NCBI RefSeq assembly: GCF_001742745.1
Contig: NZ_MJAK01000002.1
Span: 186,001-250,000, forward strand
DNA: 64,000 nucleotides
Direction: 5' to 3'
Origin: Curtobacterium sp. ER1/6
GTDB lineage: Bacteria > Actinomycetota > Actinomycetes > Actinomycetales > Microbacteriaceae
Below, piece by piece: positions 30,083 to 37,408 of this stretch (position 1 is its first letter; every line of letters begins with the position of its first letter). The notes beneath the pieces were generated by a model that was given only the letters and a program-made list of their open reading frames with translations, searched no databases and had not been told where the DNA came from. Made by a program: the position numbers and the translations under genes.

Positions 30083-30368
30083 CCAACGCGTTCCGGACAC
30101 GGCGGACGCCGGACACCCGAGTCACGAAACGGGCACGAATCGCGCCGGGACGTACCCCGACGGCCGCTCGTTCCGTATCATTCACCAGGGCACGACGGAG
30201 TGTTCACCACTTGGAAACCTGCTCGCGCGGGGTTCCCCGATCGATTCGTCGCCCGCCGGAAGGCGCGGTTCCCGGACGTTCTCGGAGAACTCGGACGTTG
30301 CGCGAGCACACTGACGAGGCCCGCCCGCGCCCTCCGGGGCGTGCGGGCGGACACCGGAAGGGACCAGC
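30083..30368 (+). other. Divergent intergenic region with leader hairpin of the surface-polymer locus
   Basis: About 286 bp without a convincing gene. Its AT content is noticeably higher around 30160-30215, where a promoter is most likely. A hairpin of 12 bp (30321-30350: CCGCCCGC with GCGGGCGG, continued inward by GCCC/GGGC) sits just before the GGAAGGGA ribosome-binding site of the nucleotidyltransferase gene. It may attenuate or protect the transcript. Confidence 0.45.
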
Positions 30369-31064
30369 ATGACCACGCAGATCGTCATCCTCGCCGCGGG
30401 GATGGGCAGCCGCCTCGGCCGCAGCCTGCCGAAGCCGCTGACCGAACTCAGCGACGGCCGCACCATCATGCAGCAGCAGTTCGACAACATCCGCGCCGCC
30501 TTCGGGTCGAGCGCCCGGGTCACGATCGTCGTCGGGTACAAGTCCGAGTACATCGTCGAGGCCTTCCCCGAGGCGAACTTCGTCTACAACGAGTCCTACG
30601 ACTCCACGAACACCTCGAAGAGCCTGCTGCGTGCGCTCAAGGCGACCGGCAAGAGCGGGGTCCTCTGGATGAACGGCGACGTCGTGTTCGACCCGCGCGC
30701 CCTCGTGCGTGCCGCCGACATGATGGACCAGGACCGTTCCTTCGTCAGCGTCAACACCGACAAGGTCTCCGACGAGGAGGTCAAGTACACGGTCGACGCG
30801 GACGGCTGCATCCACAAGCTGTCGAAGCAGGTCGTGGGCGGTCTCGGCGAGGCCGTCGGCATCAACTACGTCTCCTCGCAGGACAAGCAGGCACTGATCC
30901 GCCAGCTCGGCCGCGTGGACGACCAGGAGTACTTCGAGGGCGGCATCGAGGCAGCCATCGCCGAGGACGGGCTACGCTGGTCGCCGATCGACATCTCCGA
31001 CCTGTACGCGGTCGAGATCGACTTCGCCGAGGACCTCGAGCGCGCGAACGAGCTGTTCGCCTGA
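30369..31064 (+). CDS. Sugar/alcohol-phosphate nucleotidyltransferase (NTP_transf_3 family)
   Basis: A 231-aa nucleotidyltransferase. The nucleotide-binding signature is ILAAGMGSRLGRSLPKPL at residue 7, with the metal-binding pair in MNGDVVF (near residue 100) and a second acidic site in DLYAVEIDFAEDLE at the end. Relatives load phosphocholine, glycerol-phosphate or sugar-phosphates onto CTP or other NTPs. Because CDP-alcohol and CDP-glycerol-type transferases lie in the same locus, a cytidylyltransferase supplying one of them is the best guess. The ATG has a GGAAGGGA site. Confidence 0.85.
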   Translation: MTTQIVILAAGMGSRLGRSLPKPLTELSDGRTIMQQQFDNIRAAFGSSARVTIVVGYKSEYIVEAFPEANFVYNESYDSTNTSKSLLRALKATGKSGVLWMNGDVVFDPRALVRAADMMDQDRSFVSVNTDKVSDEEVKYTVDADGCIHKLSKQVVGGLGEAVGINYVSSQDKQALIRQLGRVDDQEYFEGGIEAAIAEDGLRWSPIDISDLYAVEIDFAEDLERANELFA

Positions 31065-31077
31065 GCCACCGTCAGGG

Positions 31078-31103
31078 TCCCTCGGCGGTACCGCCCGGAG
31101 GGA
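31078..31103 (+). promoter_or_regulatory. Hairpin covering the ribosome-binding site of the exporter permease
   Basis: TCCCTC (31078-31083) can pair with GAGGGA (31098-31103), continued by GGCGG/CCGCC with a 2-nt bulge. The 3' arm contains the GGAGG ribosome-binding site of the GTG at 31108, so the site would be hidden when the hairpin forms. Confidence 0.4.
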
Positions 31104-31107
31104 AGCC

Positions 31108-31932
31108 GTGACCACAGCGAGTGCGCCGACCGTGCCCGCGACGACCGCTCCGCCGTCGTCCCGGAGCGCCGGGCGGCGCTACAGTCAGGCGCTCTGGCTG
31201 CTGACGGTCCGTGACCTGCGGGTCCGGTACTCCACGTCGGCACTCGGGTACTTCTGGTCGATCCTCGACCCGCTGGTCATGTCGGCGATCTACTGGTTCG
31301 TCTTCACCCAGGTCTTCCACCGCGGGTCGGTCGGCGAGGAACCGTACATCGTCTTCCTCCTGTCGGCCCTGCTGCCGTGGATGTGGTTCACGGGAGCGGT
31401 CTCCGACTCGACGCGTGCCTTCATCAAGGAGAGCAAGCTCATCCGGTCGACGACCATCCCCCGGAGCATCTGGGTGGCACGCGTCGACGCGTCGAAGGGA
31501 ATCGAGTTCCTCCTCAGCCTGCCGGTGCTCGCGGTGTTCGCGATCGCGACCGGGGCGACCGTGCACTGGGAGCTCGCGCTCTACCCGCTCGCCATCGTCC
31601 TGCAGTGCGCGCTGGTCTACGGCCTCGGCCTGATCGTCGCGCCGCTCGTCGTGTTCTTCCGCGACCTCGAGCGGGCCGTCAAGCTCGTGCTGCGCTTCCT
31701 CTTCTACGCGTCGCCGATCATCTACGGCACCCACGCGCTGCCCGACCGTCTGCGCGACATCGCGGCCCTCAACCCGCTGAGCGGCATCTTCGGGATCTAC
31801 CGATCGGCCTTCTTCCCGGACCAGCTGAACTGGTTCGAGGTCGGGGTGTCGGTCGTCGTCACCGTCGTCGTGCTGGTCGTCGGGCTGGTCGTGTTCCGGC
31901 GCAGCGAGCACCGCGTGCTGAAGGAGCTGTGA
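31108..31932 (+). CDS. Polysaccharide/teichoic acid ABC exporter permease (TagG/Wzm type)
   Basis: A 274-aa ABC-2 permease with about six membrane segments, which exports a lipid-linked glycan or polyol-phosphate polymer. Typical elements are the N-terminal amphipathic LTVRDLRVRYSTSALGYFW, SILDPLVMSAIYWFVF, and FYASPIIYGTHALP near the end. The start is a GTG with GGAGGG. Its stop overlaps the ATPase start as TGATG. Together with the next gene it forms a TagGH-like pair. Confidence 0.92.
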   Translation: MTTASAPTVPATTAPPSSRSAGRRYSQALWLLTVRDLRVRYSTSALGYFWSILDPLVMSAIYWFVFTQVFHRGSVGEEPYIVFLLSALLPWMWFTGAVSDSTRAFIKESKLIRSTTIPRSIWVARVDASKGIEFLLSLPVLAVFAIATGATVHWELALYPLAIVLQCALVYGLGLIVAPLVVFFRDLERAVKLVLRFLFYASPIIYGTHALPDRLRDIAALNPLSGIFGIYRSAFFPDQLNWFEVGVSVVVTVVVLVVGLVVFRRSEHRVLKEL

Positions 31933-32702
31933 TGACCACCACCGACCGGACTGCGCCCTCGACCACGGTCGCCCCCGTCATCTCGGTGCGCGACGCCGGC
32001 ATCCGGTTCAAGCGGAACCGGCGCGCGAGCCGGAGCTTCAAGGACCTCTTCGCCGGCAGCGACCGTCGGAAGCGCGCGGACGAGTTCTGGGCGCTCCGGG
32101 ACGTCTCGTTCGACGTCCGTCCGGGCGAGGCCATCGGCGTGGTCGGTCGGAACGGTCAGGGCAAGTCGACCCTGCTCAAGCTCGTCGCGCAGGTCATGCT
32201 CCCGGACGAGGGCCGGGTGCAGGTGAACGCGGGCGTCGCCCCGCTCATCGAGATCACGGGCGGCTTCGTCGGCGACCTGTCGGTACGCGACAACGTCTGG
32301 CTCACGGCCGGTCTGCACGGCATGTCCCGGGCCGAGATCCGCGCGGCGTTCGACGAGATCATCGCCTTCGCGGAGATCGGCGACTTCGTCGACACCCCGT
32401 ACAAGCACCTGTCCAGCGGCATGAAGGTGCGCATCGCGTTCGCGGTCATCTCGCGGCTCGACGAACCCGTCATCCTGGTCGACGAGGTGCTCGCGGTCGG
32501 CGACAAGGGCTTCCGCGAGAAGTGCTACAAGCGCATCGAGGAGCTGCTCGCCGCGGGCCGGACGCTCTTCTTCGTCTCCCACAGCGACAAGGACCTCCGC
32601 CGGTTCTGCGACCGCGGCCTGTACCTCGACAAGGGCCGGCTGCAGCTCGACGACACCATCGAGGCGGCGCTCACCCGGTACGCCGCGGACCACGGTGCCT
32701 GA
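31932..32702 (+). CDS. Polysaccharide/teichoic acid ABC exporter ATPase (TagH/Wzt type)
   Basis: A 256-aa ATPase of the exporter. Walker A is GRNGQGKST, signature LSSGMKVRI, Walker B VILVDEVLAVGD and switch FVSHSDKDL. The VGDKGFREKC stretch and the N-terminal FKRNRRASRSFKDLF insert are typical of TagH/Wzt proteins. It ends soon after the core domain, so the C-terminal glycan-binding domain of O-antigen Wzt proteins is absent. That fits recognition of cargo by the permease alone. Confidence 0.93.
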   Translation: MTTTDRTAPSTTVAPVISVRDAGIRFKRNRRASRSFKDLFAGSDRRKRADEFWALRDVSFDVRPGEAIGVVGRNGQGKSTLLKLVAQVMLPDEGRVQVNAGVAPLIEITGGFVGDLSVRDNVWLTAGLHGMSRAEIRAAFDEIIAFAEIGDFVDTPYKHLSSGMKVRIAFAVISRLDEPVILVDEVLAVGDKGFREKCYKRIEELLAAGRTLFFVSHSDKDLRRFCDRGLYLDKGRLQLDDTIEAALTRYAADHGA

Positions 32703-32797
32703 CCCACCACTCCTCCACACCGGGAGCCGCCCGACGCTCCTCCACAGGCCGACCGGCGCACCGGTCGCCCGAGGCCCCCGACGTCGGCCCCTCCCCC

Positions 32798-32803
32798 TAA
32801 CGT
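32798..32803 (+). promoter_or_regulatory. Putative -10 element (TAACGT)
   Basis: TAACGT ends 7 nt before the ATG at 32811. It gives the small gene its own promoter, separate from the exporter operon. Confidence 0.45.
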
Positions 32804-32810
32804 GTCGCCC

Positions 32811-33122
32811 ATGCACCACCCACCAACGGCATACGCAGTCCCGTTCACCGTCGACCGATCCCGGGCACCACGTCGCTACGACCTGGTGAACACCGGCTCC
32901 GAACCGCTCCACGCGATCTCGCTCACCCACCTCGGCAACGGGTACTGCCCGCCGCTCGCCGTGAACCAGCTCGACCCCGGGCGGTCGCTGTCCATCGCGG
33001 TCTTCGGTGCCGACCCCGAACAGACCGGCATCGTCGTCGTCCGGTGGCGACGTCCCGACCGCTCCGAGTACCTCTGGCGGATGTCGCTCGTCGGTGACCG
33101 TCTGGTCGGACTCGCCTCCTGA
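32811..33122 (+). CDS. Small protein of unknown function in the surface-polymer locus
   Basis: A 103-aa soluble protein that I do not recognise. It is predicted mostly beta, with VPFTVDRSRAPRRYDLVNTG and a second strand-rich half ending RRPDRSEYLWRMSLVG. Hydrophobic-polar alternation suggests a small beta-sandwich such as an immunoglobulin- or SH3-like fold. That is inference. There is no signal peptide and no membrane segment. The leaderless-type promoter supports this ATG. It converges with the glycerophosphotransferase-like gene. Confidence 0.65.
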   Translation: MHHPPTAYAVPFTVDRSRAPRRYDLVNTGSEPLHAISLTHLGNGYCPPLAVNQLDPGRSLSIAVFGADPEQTGIVVVRWRRPDRSEYLWRMSLVGDRLVGLAS

Positions 33123-33150
33123 CGGCCGGCACGGCCGACGCCGTGCCGTC
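33121..33150. terminator. Hairpin between convergent genes
   Basis: GGCACGGC and GCCGTGCC (33128-33147) make an 8-bp stem with a CGAC loop, flanked by a further GAC..GTC. It fills the whole gap between two convergent stop codons. Confidence 0.6.
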
Positions 33151-34381
33151 AGGACCCGCCGCGCGCCGCCGCCTCCTCGTGCCAGCGAGCCACCAGCTGG
33201 TCCACCGCGGCGTGCAGGCGGGCGGTCGCCACGCCCGGTGTGGTGTCGCCGAAGTAGTGCTGCACCCAGCGACGGAGCTTCGCGAGCTCCTCCGCGTCGG
33301 TCGCGGCAGCGTCCACCCGGGCGACGACGTCCCCCGCGTCGGCGGCGTGCAACCAGTTCGCGTCGCCGAGGTACCCGCGCTCGTCGACGTCGGCGCCCGG
33401 GGCGGCCGGCCGTGTCACGATGAGCGGCTTCCCGACGGCCAGCCGGTCGTAGATCATCGCGCTGATGTCCGTGACGGCGACGTCGGCGTCGGCGAGCTGC
33501 CACCCGAGCTCGGGCCCGTCGTCGTACACGTGGTGGGCGGACGGATCGGCCGCGTTCGCCGTCGTGATCGCGCCGACGATTCGCTCGTGCGCGGCGCGGT
33601 AGGTCGGGTCGAGCACGCCGCTGCGCGGGTGCGGCCGGTAGACGAGCCGGTGCCGCGGGGACGCCAGCAGCCGCTCCGCGAGCGTCACGCCGTGCGTCGC
33701 GATCGACCCGTAGGCCGCCGCCGCCCGGTCGCCCTCCCACGTCGGCGCGTAGAGCACGACCGTGCGGTCGTCCGCGGGGTAGGGCACGGCACCGGCGAAG
33801 TGGTCCGCCTGGGGGCGACCGATGGCGGTCGTCCGCGCGTCGACGTCGTAGCCCCAGAGCGCCGCGGCCAGGCGCTCGCGTGCCGCGTCACCTGCGATCA
33901 GGGCGTGGTCGTACGCCTTGAACTGGTTCGTCGTCATGTACATCTTGTCGCTCTCGCCGTGGTTGACGAAGACGTGCCACATTCGGCCGTACCGCATCAT
34001 CTGGAAGTTGCGGGCGTTCTGGTTGACGTACAGGACGATCTTCGGTGCCTGCTCGTCGACGAACCGTTCGAGGTCGACGACCTGACGGGCGTACACCACG
34101 GGGACGGGCGACTCGTCGAGCAGCGTGGTCATGGTGCCGGGACTGCGGGAGACGATGGCCACCGGGTGCTCGGCGGCGAGTTCGGCCAGCGGGGCGTACC
34201 ACTGCCGCACCTGGTACATGTTCACCGGGCCGTCGGCGAAGTACACCGCGATCTCGATCGATCCCGGCGCGAGGGCGGGCACGGACGGCAGCCGTCGGGC
34301 GAGTTCGCGACGACTGCGTCGCGACGCCACCAGGCGCTGGGCGAGGCGGATGGCGGTCCGGATGTCCTTCGTGACGGGCAT
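33149..34381 (-). CDS. CDP-glycerol glycerophosphotransferase family protein (TagB/TagF-like)
   Basis: A 410-aa enzyme with the signature elements of the glycerophosphotransferase family: VNHGESDKMY (catalytic histidine region), YAPTWEGDR, YRPHPRSG and VAVTDISAMIYD. Such enzymes transfer glycerol- or ribitol-phosphate from a CDP carrier to a growing wall polymer or glycan. It is shorter than TagF polymerases, closer to the size of single-transfer TagB primases. It has no membrane segment, which fits peripheral membrane binding through the basic N-terminal region. Confidence 0.88.
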   Translation of the reverse strand: MPVTKDIRTAIRLAQRLVASRRSRRELARRLPSVPALAPGSIEIAVYFADGPVNMYQVRQWYAPLAELAAEHPVAIVSRSPGTMTTLLDESPVPVVYARQVVDLERFVDEQAPKIVLYVNQNARNFQMMRYGRMWHVFVNHGESDKMYMTTNQFKAYDHALIAGDAARERLAAALWGYDVDARTTAIGRPQADHFAGAVPYPADDRTVVLYAPTWEGDRAAAAYGSIATHGVTLAERLLASPRHRLVYRPHPRSGVLDPTYRAAHERIVGAITTANAADPSAHHVYDDGPELGWQLADADVAVTDISAMIYDRLAVGKPLIVTRPAAPGADVDERGYLGDANWLHAADAGDVVARVDAAATDAEELAKLRRWVQHYFGDTTPGVATARLHAAVDQLVARWHEEAAARGGS

Positions 34382-34433
34382 GGTGGTCCTCAGGGTACGT
34401 CGGTTGTGCTGTCGGGCGCCGGAGTCGCTGCGG

Positions 34434-35342
34434 TCAGACGACCGGCGGGCGACCCGCCAGCGACATCCGGCCGATGGTCAACCACCCCATCGTGTGCGCC
34501 GCTCCGCAGTCGGCGGTCCAGCCCTCGCGCACACCGGCGAACCAGGTGCGCAGTCGACCGGGGTGTCGCCACCAGCGCGCGACCTGGATCGCGGCCCACG
34601 AGCCGACGTACAGCGGACGGAGCACCGCGGGCAGGTTGCGCCGGGCGAGGAACACCCGGTTCCGGGCGTTCAGCCGGATGTACTCGGTGTGCCGCGCGGG
34701 GTCGATCGCGGGGTGGTGGGCGACGAGGTCCCCGGCGTACCAGGCGCGTCGACCGGCGTCCCAGACGCGCCACGCGAGCTCGATGCCCTCGTGCGCGTAG
34801 AAGTACGGCGCACCCCAGCCGCCGACCGCGCGGTAGACGTCCATCGGCAGGACCACGGCGCCCTCCCACACGGAGAACACCGGCGACGAGTCCGTCGGTG
34901 CACCCTTGCGGATGCGCGGCACCCAGCGGCGGGGGTTGGCGACGCCGGACGGGTCGACCACCCGCGGCTGCACGAGACCGAGCGACGGGTCCCGTTCGAA
35001 CAGCGCGACGGCATCGCGCAGGAAGGTCGGCGACGGGATCGAGGCGTCGTCGTCGAGGAAGAACACGTGGTCGCCGTCCACGACCTCGGCGCCGGCGTTG
35101 CGACCGGCCGGGATCCCGACGTTCTCGGGCAGTGCGAGCGCACGCACGCCCTCCGGCAGACCGGTGGGCGCCCAGCCGTTGCCGACGCAGACGACGTCGA
35201 GCTCGACGTCCTGCTGTGCGAGGACGCTCTCCAGGCCCCGGCGGAGGTCGTCCGGCCGGGTGCCCTGCGACAGGCTGACGACCGCGATGCGGGGCCGCTC
35301 GCGGTGCGGGACCGCGTGGCGCCGGGTCGTGCCGGGCGTCAC
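34434..35342 (-). CDS. Family 2 glycosyltransferase
   Basis: A 302-aa GT-A fold glycosyltransferase. The nucleotide-binding start is RIAVVSLSQGTRPDDL, the metal-binding motif is FFLDDDAS, and the acceptor region has YAHEGIELAWRVWDAG. The GTG start overlaps the stop of the CDP-alcohol phosphotransferase gene as GTGA. It carries no membrane segments. The sugar and acceptor are unknown. Confidence 0.87.
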   Translation of the reverse strand: MTPGTTRRHAVPHRERPRIAVVSLSQGTRPDDLRRGLESVLAQQDVELDVVCVGNGWAPTGLPEGVRALALPENVGIPAGRNAGAEVVDGDHVFFLDDDASIPSPTFLRDAVALFERDPSLGLVQPRVVDPSGVANPRRWVPRIRKGAPTDSSPVFSVWEGAVVLPMDVYRAVGGWGAPYFYAHEGIELAWRVWDAGRRAWYAGDLVAHHPAIDPARHTEYIRLNARNRVFLARRNLPAVLRPLYVGSWAAIQVARWWRHPGRLRTWFAGVREGWTADCGAAHTMGWLTIGRMSLAGRPPVV

Positions 35343-36157
35343 GCCCGGACCCGCTTCGACGAGATGATCGCGAGGAAGTGTCCGGCGGTCGCCAGGACCG
35401 CGAGCGGCAGCAGCGCGCCGACGAGGATCCGGTCGGCGAGCGGATGGCCGATCACCAGTCCGAGCAGGGCGAAGACGAACGCCAGGATCGACAGCTCGAC
35501 CGAGTGGTACAGCCGGTGGAACGGCAGGAAGCGCGCGGCCTTGCGGAGCGACGCGAGCCGCCGACCGGAGGGCACGGTGCCGGCGTCACGGCGGTCGACG
35601 AGCTTCTCGAGCCCGGCGTTCGCACGGGCGACGTGCACCATGTCGTTGAGCGCCTTGTTGAGCACGATCACGAGTCCGAGGGCGCAACCGATGGTCGTCC
35701 ACATCCAGTCCGCACCGTGGATCGGCCACGTGGCCGCCCGGACGCCGAGCGCGATCGGGATCAGCCCCTCGGTCGTGTAGTGCCCGACCTTGTCGAGGAA
35801 CACGCCGGCCGGCGACCGGGTGCCCCGCCACCGCGCGACCTCGCCGTCGCAGCAGTCGACGAGCATCTGCAGCTGTCCGAGCACGAGGGCGAGCAGCGCC
35901 CCCCAGATCCCCGGGATCAGCAGTGCGGCGGCGACGCTCCAGCCGACCAAGATCATGAGACCGGTCACCTGGTTCGCCGAGACCCGCGTCTTCAGCAGCA
36001 GCCAGGTCAGGTACGGGGAGACGTCACGCAGGTACAGCGACGCCGTCCAGTGCTCCGCGTTCGCGCGCGAGCGGACCTCGTCCGGCTGGGCGACCGCGCG
36101 GAGCTCCGCGATCGAGGAGGGCCGGGCGCTGCCGCGGCCGGTGATGTCGTCGGTCAA
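35339..36157 (-). CDS. CDP-alcohol phosphotransferase family protein with altered motif
   Basis: A 272-aa membrane enzyme with about six hydrophobic segments. The family motif D-x2-D-G-x2-A-R-x8-G-x3-D-x3-D is visible as DCCDGEVAR, then GVFLDKVGH: spacing is exact, but the last aspartate, normally the catalytic base, is histidine. The start is TTG, 7 bp after the stop of the upstream glycosyltransferase gene. Members join an alcohol or sugar-phosphate to a CDP-linked group. Here it may form a lipid-linked carrier or a CDP-polyol product for the locus. Confidence 0.85.
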   Translation of the reverse strand: MTDDITGRGSARPSSIAELRAVAQPDEVRSRANAEHWTASLYLRDVSPYLTWLLLKTRVSANQVTGLMILVGWSVAAALLIPGIWGALLALVLGQLQMLVDCCDGEVARWRGTRSPAGVFLDKVGHYTTEGLIPIALGVRAATWPIHGADWMWTTIGCALGLVIVLNKALNDMVHVARANAGLEKLVDRRDAGTVPSGRRLASLRKAARFLPFHRLYHSVELSILAFVFALLGLVIGHPLADRILVGALLPLAVLATAGHFLAIISSKRVRA

Positions 36158-36164
36158 GGTCAGG

Positions 36165-37208
36165 TCACCGTCCCGTGTGCGTGGTCAGCTCGGAGGTCCG
36201 GGTGAGGAACCCGATGATGAAGCCGATGCCCCAGCCGACGTGGATGCACGGGAGCACGACGATCAGCCAGAGCATGGTCGGCAGGCCCGAGCGCCGCGCC
36301 ACGAGGACGGCACCGAGCACGACGAAGACGAGGTAGACCGCGGGGACGACGAACCCGAGCATCGCCCAGGCGACCGGGGACCCGAGCACGGCACCCACGA
36401 CGCCGACGATGCCGGCGAGGACACCGAGCCCCATCGCGGCGACCATCGCCGGGGGCACGAAGTACCGGAGCCCGTTGTTCGCAGGGAACCGGCGGGCGAG
36501 CTCCCCGCGCCACAGGCCGGTGGCCACGAACTGCCGTCCGAGCCGTCGCAGACTCGGCCGCGGACGGTAGGTCACGACGAGCTCGGGTGTGAACCACACC
36601 GTGCCACCGGTCTGGCGGAGACGCCGGTTCAGCTCCCAGTCCTGCCCGCGCTTGATGCCCTCGTCGAACAGGCCGACCGCGAACAGGCGCTCGCGCCGGA
36701 AGACGCCCAGGTACGCGGTCTCGGCCGGACCCGCCTTCCCACCGACGTGGTGGGGCGTGCCACCCAGTCCGACGCGGCTGCCGTAGGCCAGGGCCACCGC
36801 GCGCTCGAACGGCGTCCGCCCCTCGGCGTGCATGATCCCGCCGACGTTGTCGGCCCCGGACTCGAGCAGCACGCGGACCGCGATGCGCGTGTAGTCGGCC
36901 GGCAGCACCGAGTGCGCGTCGACGCGGATCACGACGGGGTGCACCGACGCCCGGATGGCGACGTTCAGGCCGGCCGGCGTCGAGCCGACGACGTTCTCGA
37001 CCGCACGCACACGGGGATCGGCGGCGCTCATCTCCGCGACCAGCTCGTTCGTGCCGTCGATCGACGGGCCGAGGGCGAGGATGACCTCGAACGGGCCGGC
37101 GTAGTCCTGCTCGAGCAGGCTCGCGACCGCGGCGCGGACCTCGGTGACCTCGTTGAGCACCGGCATCACGTACGAGACCCCGGGCAGGGGCTGTCCGTCT
37201 GTCTGCAT
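36165..37208 (-). CDS. Family 2 glycosyltransferase, ExoA-like, with C-terminal membrane segments
   Basis: A 347-aa glycosyltransferase. The GT-A part has SYVMPVLNEVTEVRAAV, the metal-binding VDAHSVLP and the catalytic IKRGQDWELNRRLRQTG region. Three hydrophobic segments follow from about residue 240. The layout resembles ExoA-type enzymes of polysaccharide synthesis. The ATG at 37208 starts directly at the catalytic domain and is preferred over a longer frame. It is the first gene of the minus-strand group that continues with the phosphotransferase and the second glycosyltransferase. Confidence 0.88.
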   Translation of the reverse strand: MQTDGQPLPGVSYVMPVLNEVTEVRAAVASLLEQDYAGPFEVILALGPSIDGTNELVAEMSAADPRVRAVENVVGSTPAGLNVAIRASVHPVVIRVDAHSVLPADYTRIAVRVLLESGADNVGGIMHAEGRTPFERAVALAYGSRVGLGGTPHHVGGKAGPAETAYLGVFRRERLFAVGLFDEGIKRGQDWELNRRLRQTGGTVWFTPELVVTYRPRPSLRRLGRQFVATGLWRGELARRFPANNGLRYFVPPAMVAAMGLGVLAGIVGVVGAVLGSPVAWAMLGFVVPAVYLVFVVLGAVLVARRSGLPTMLWLIVVLPCIHVGWGIGFIIGFLTRTSELTTHTGR

Positions 37209-37350
37209 GCGGTCCTCGGGATCGGGGCTGGTGCGCGGGGCGCACCACGACGGGGCACCGCCCCGGAGAGCAGCACTGAGCCTATCAAGCGGCCGGAACG
37301 CCCACCTGCGCCGCTCCCGGTACCCGTGTACGGCACCGGACGCCAAGTGC

Positions 37351-37398
37351 GACGGACGGGAGGCGCGGTGCCAGCCGGCACCGCGCCTCCCGTCCGTC
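37351..37398. terminator. Palindrome after the HtrA-type protease gene
   Basis: Perfect 22-bp arms (GACGGACGGGAGGCGCGGTG plus CC, and complement) with an AGCC loop, starting 10 bp after the protease stop in the direction of transcription. It belongs to the dispersed palindrome family. Confidence 0.7.
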
Positions 37399-37408
37399 GT
37401 GTCCCGCG

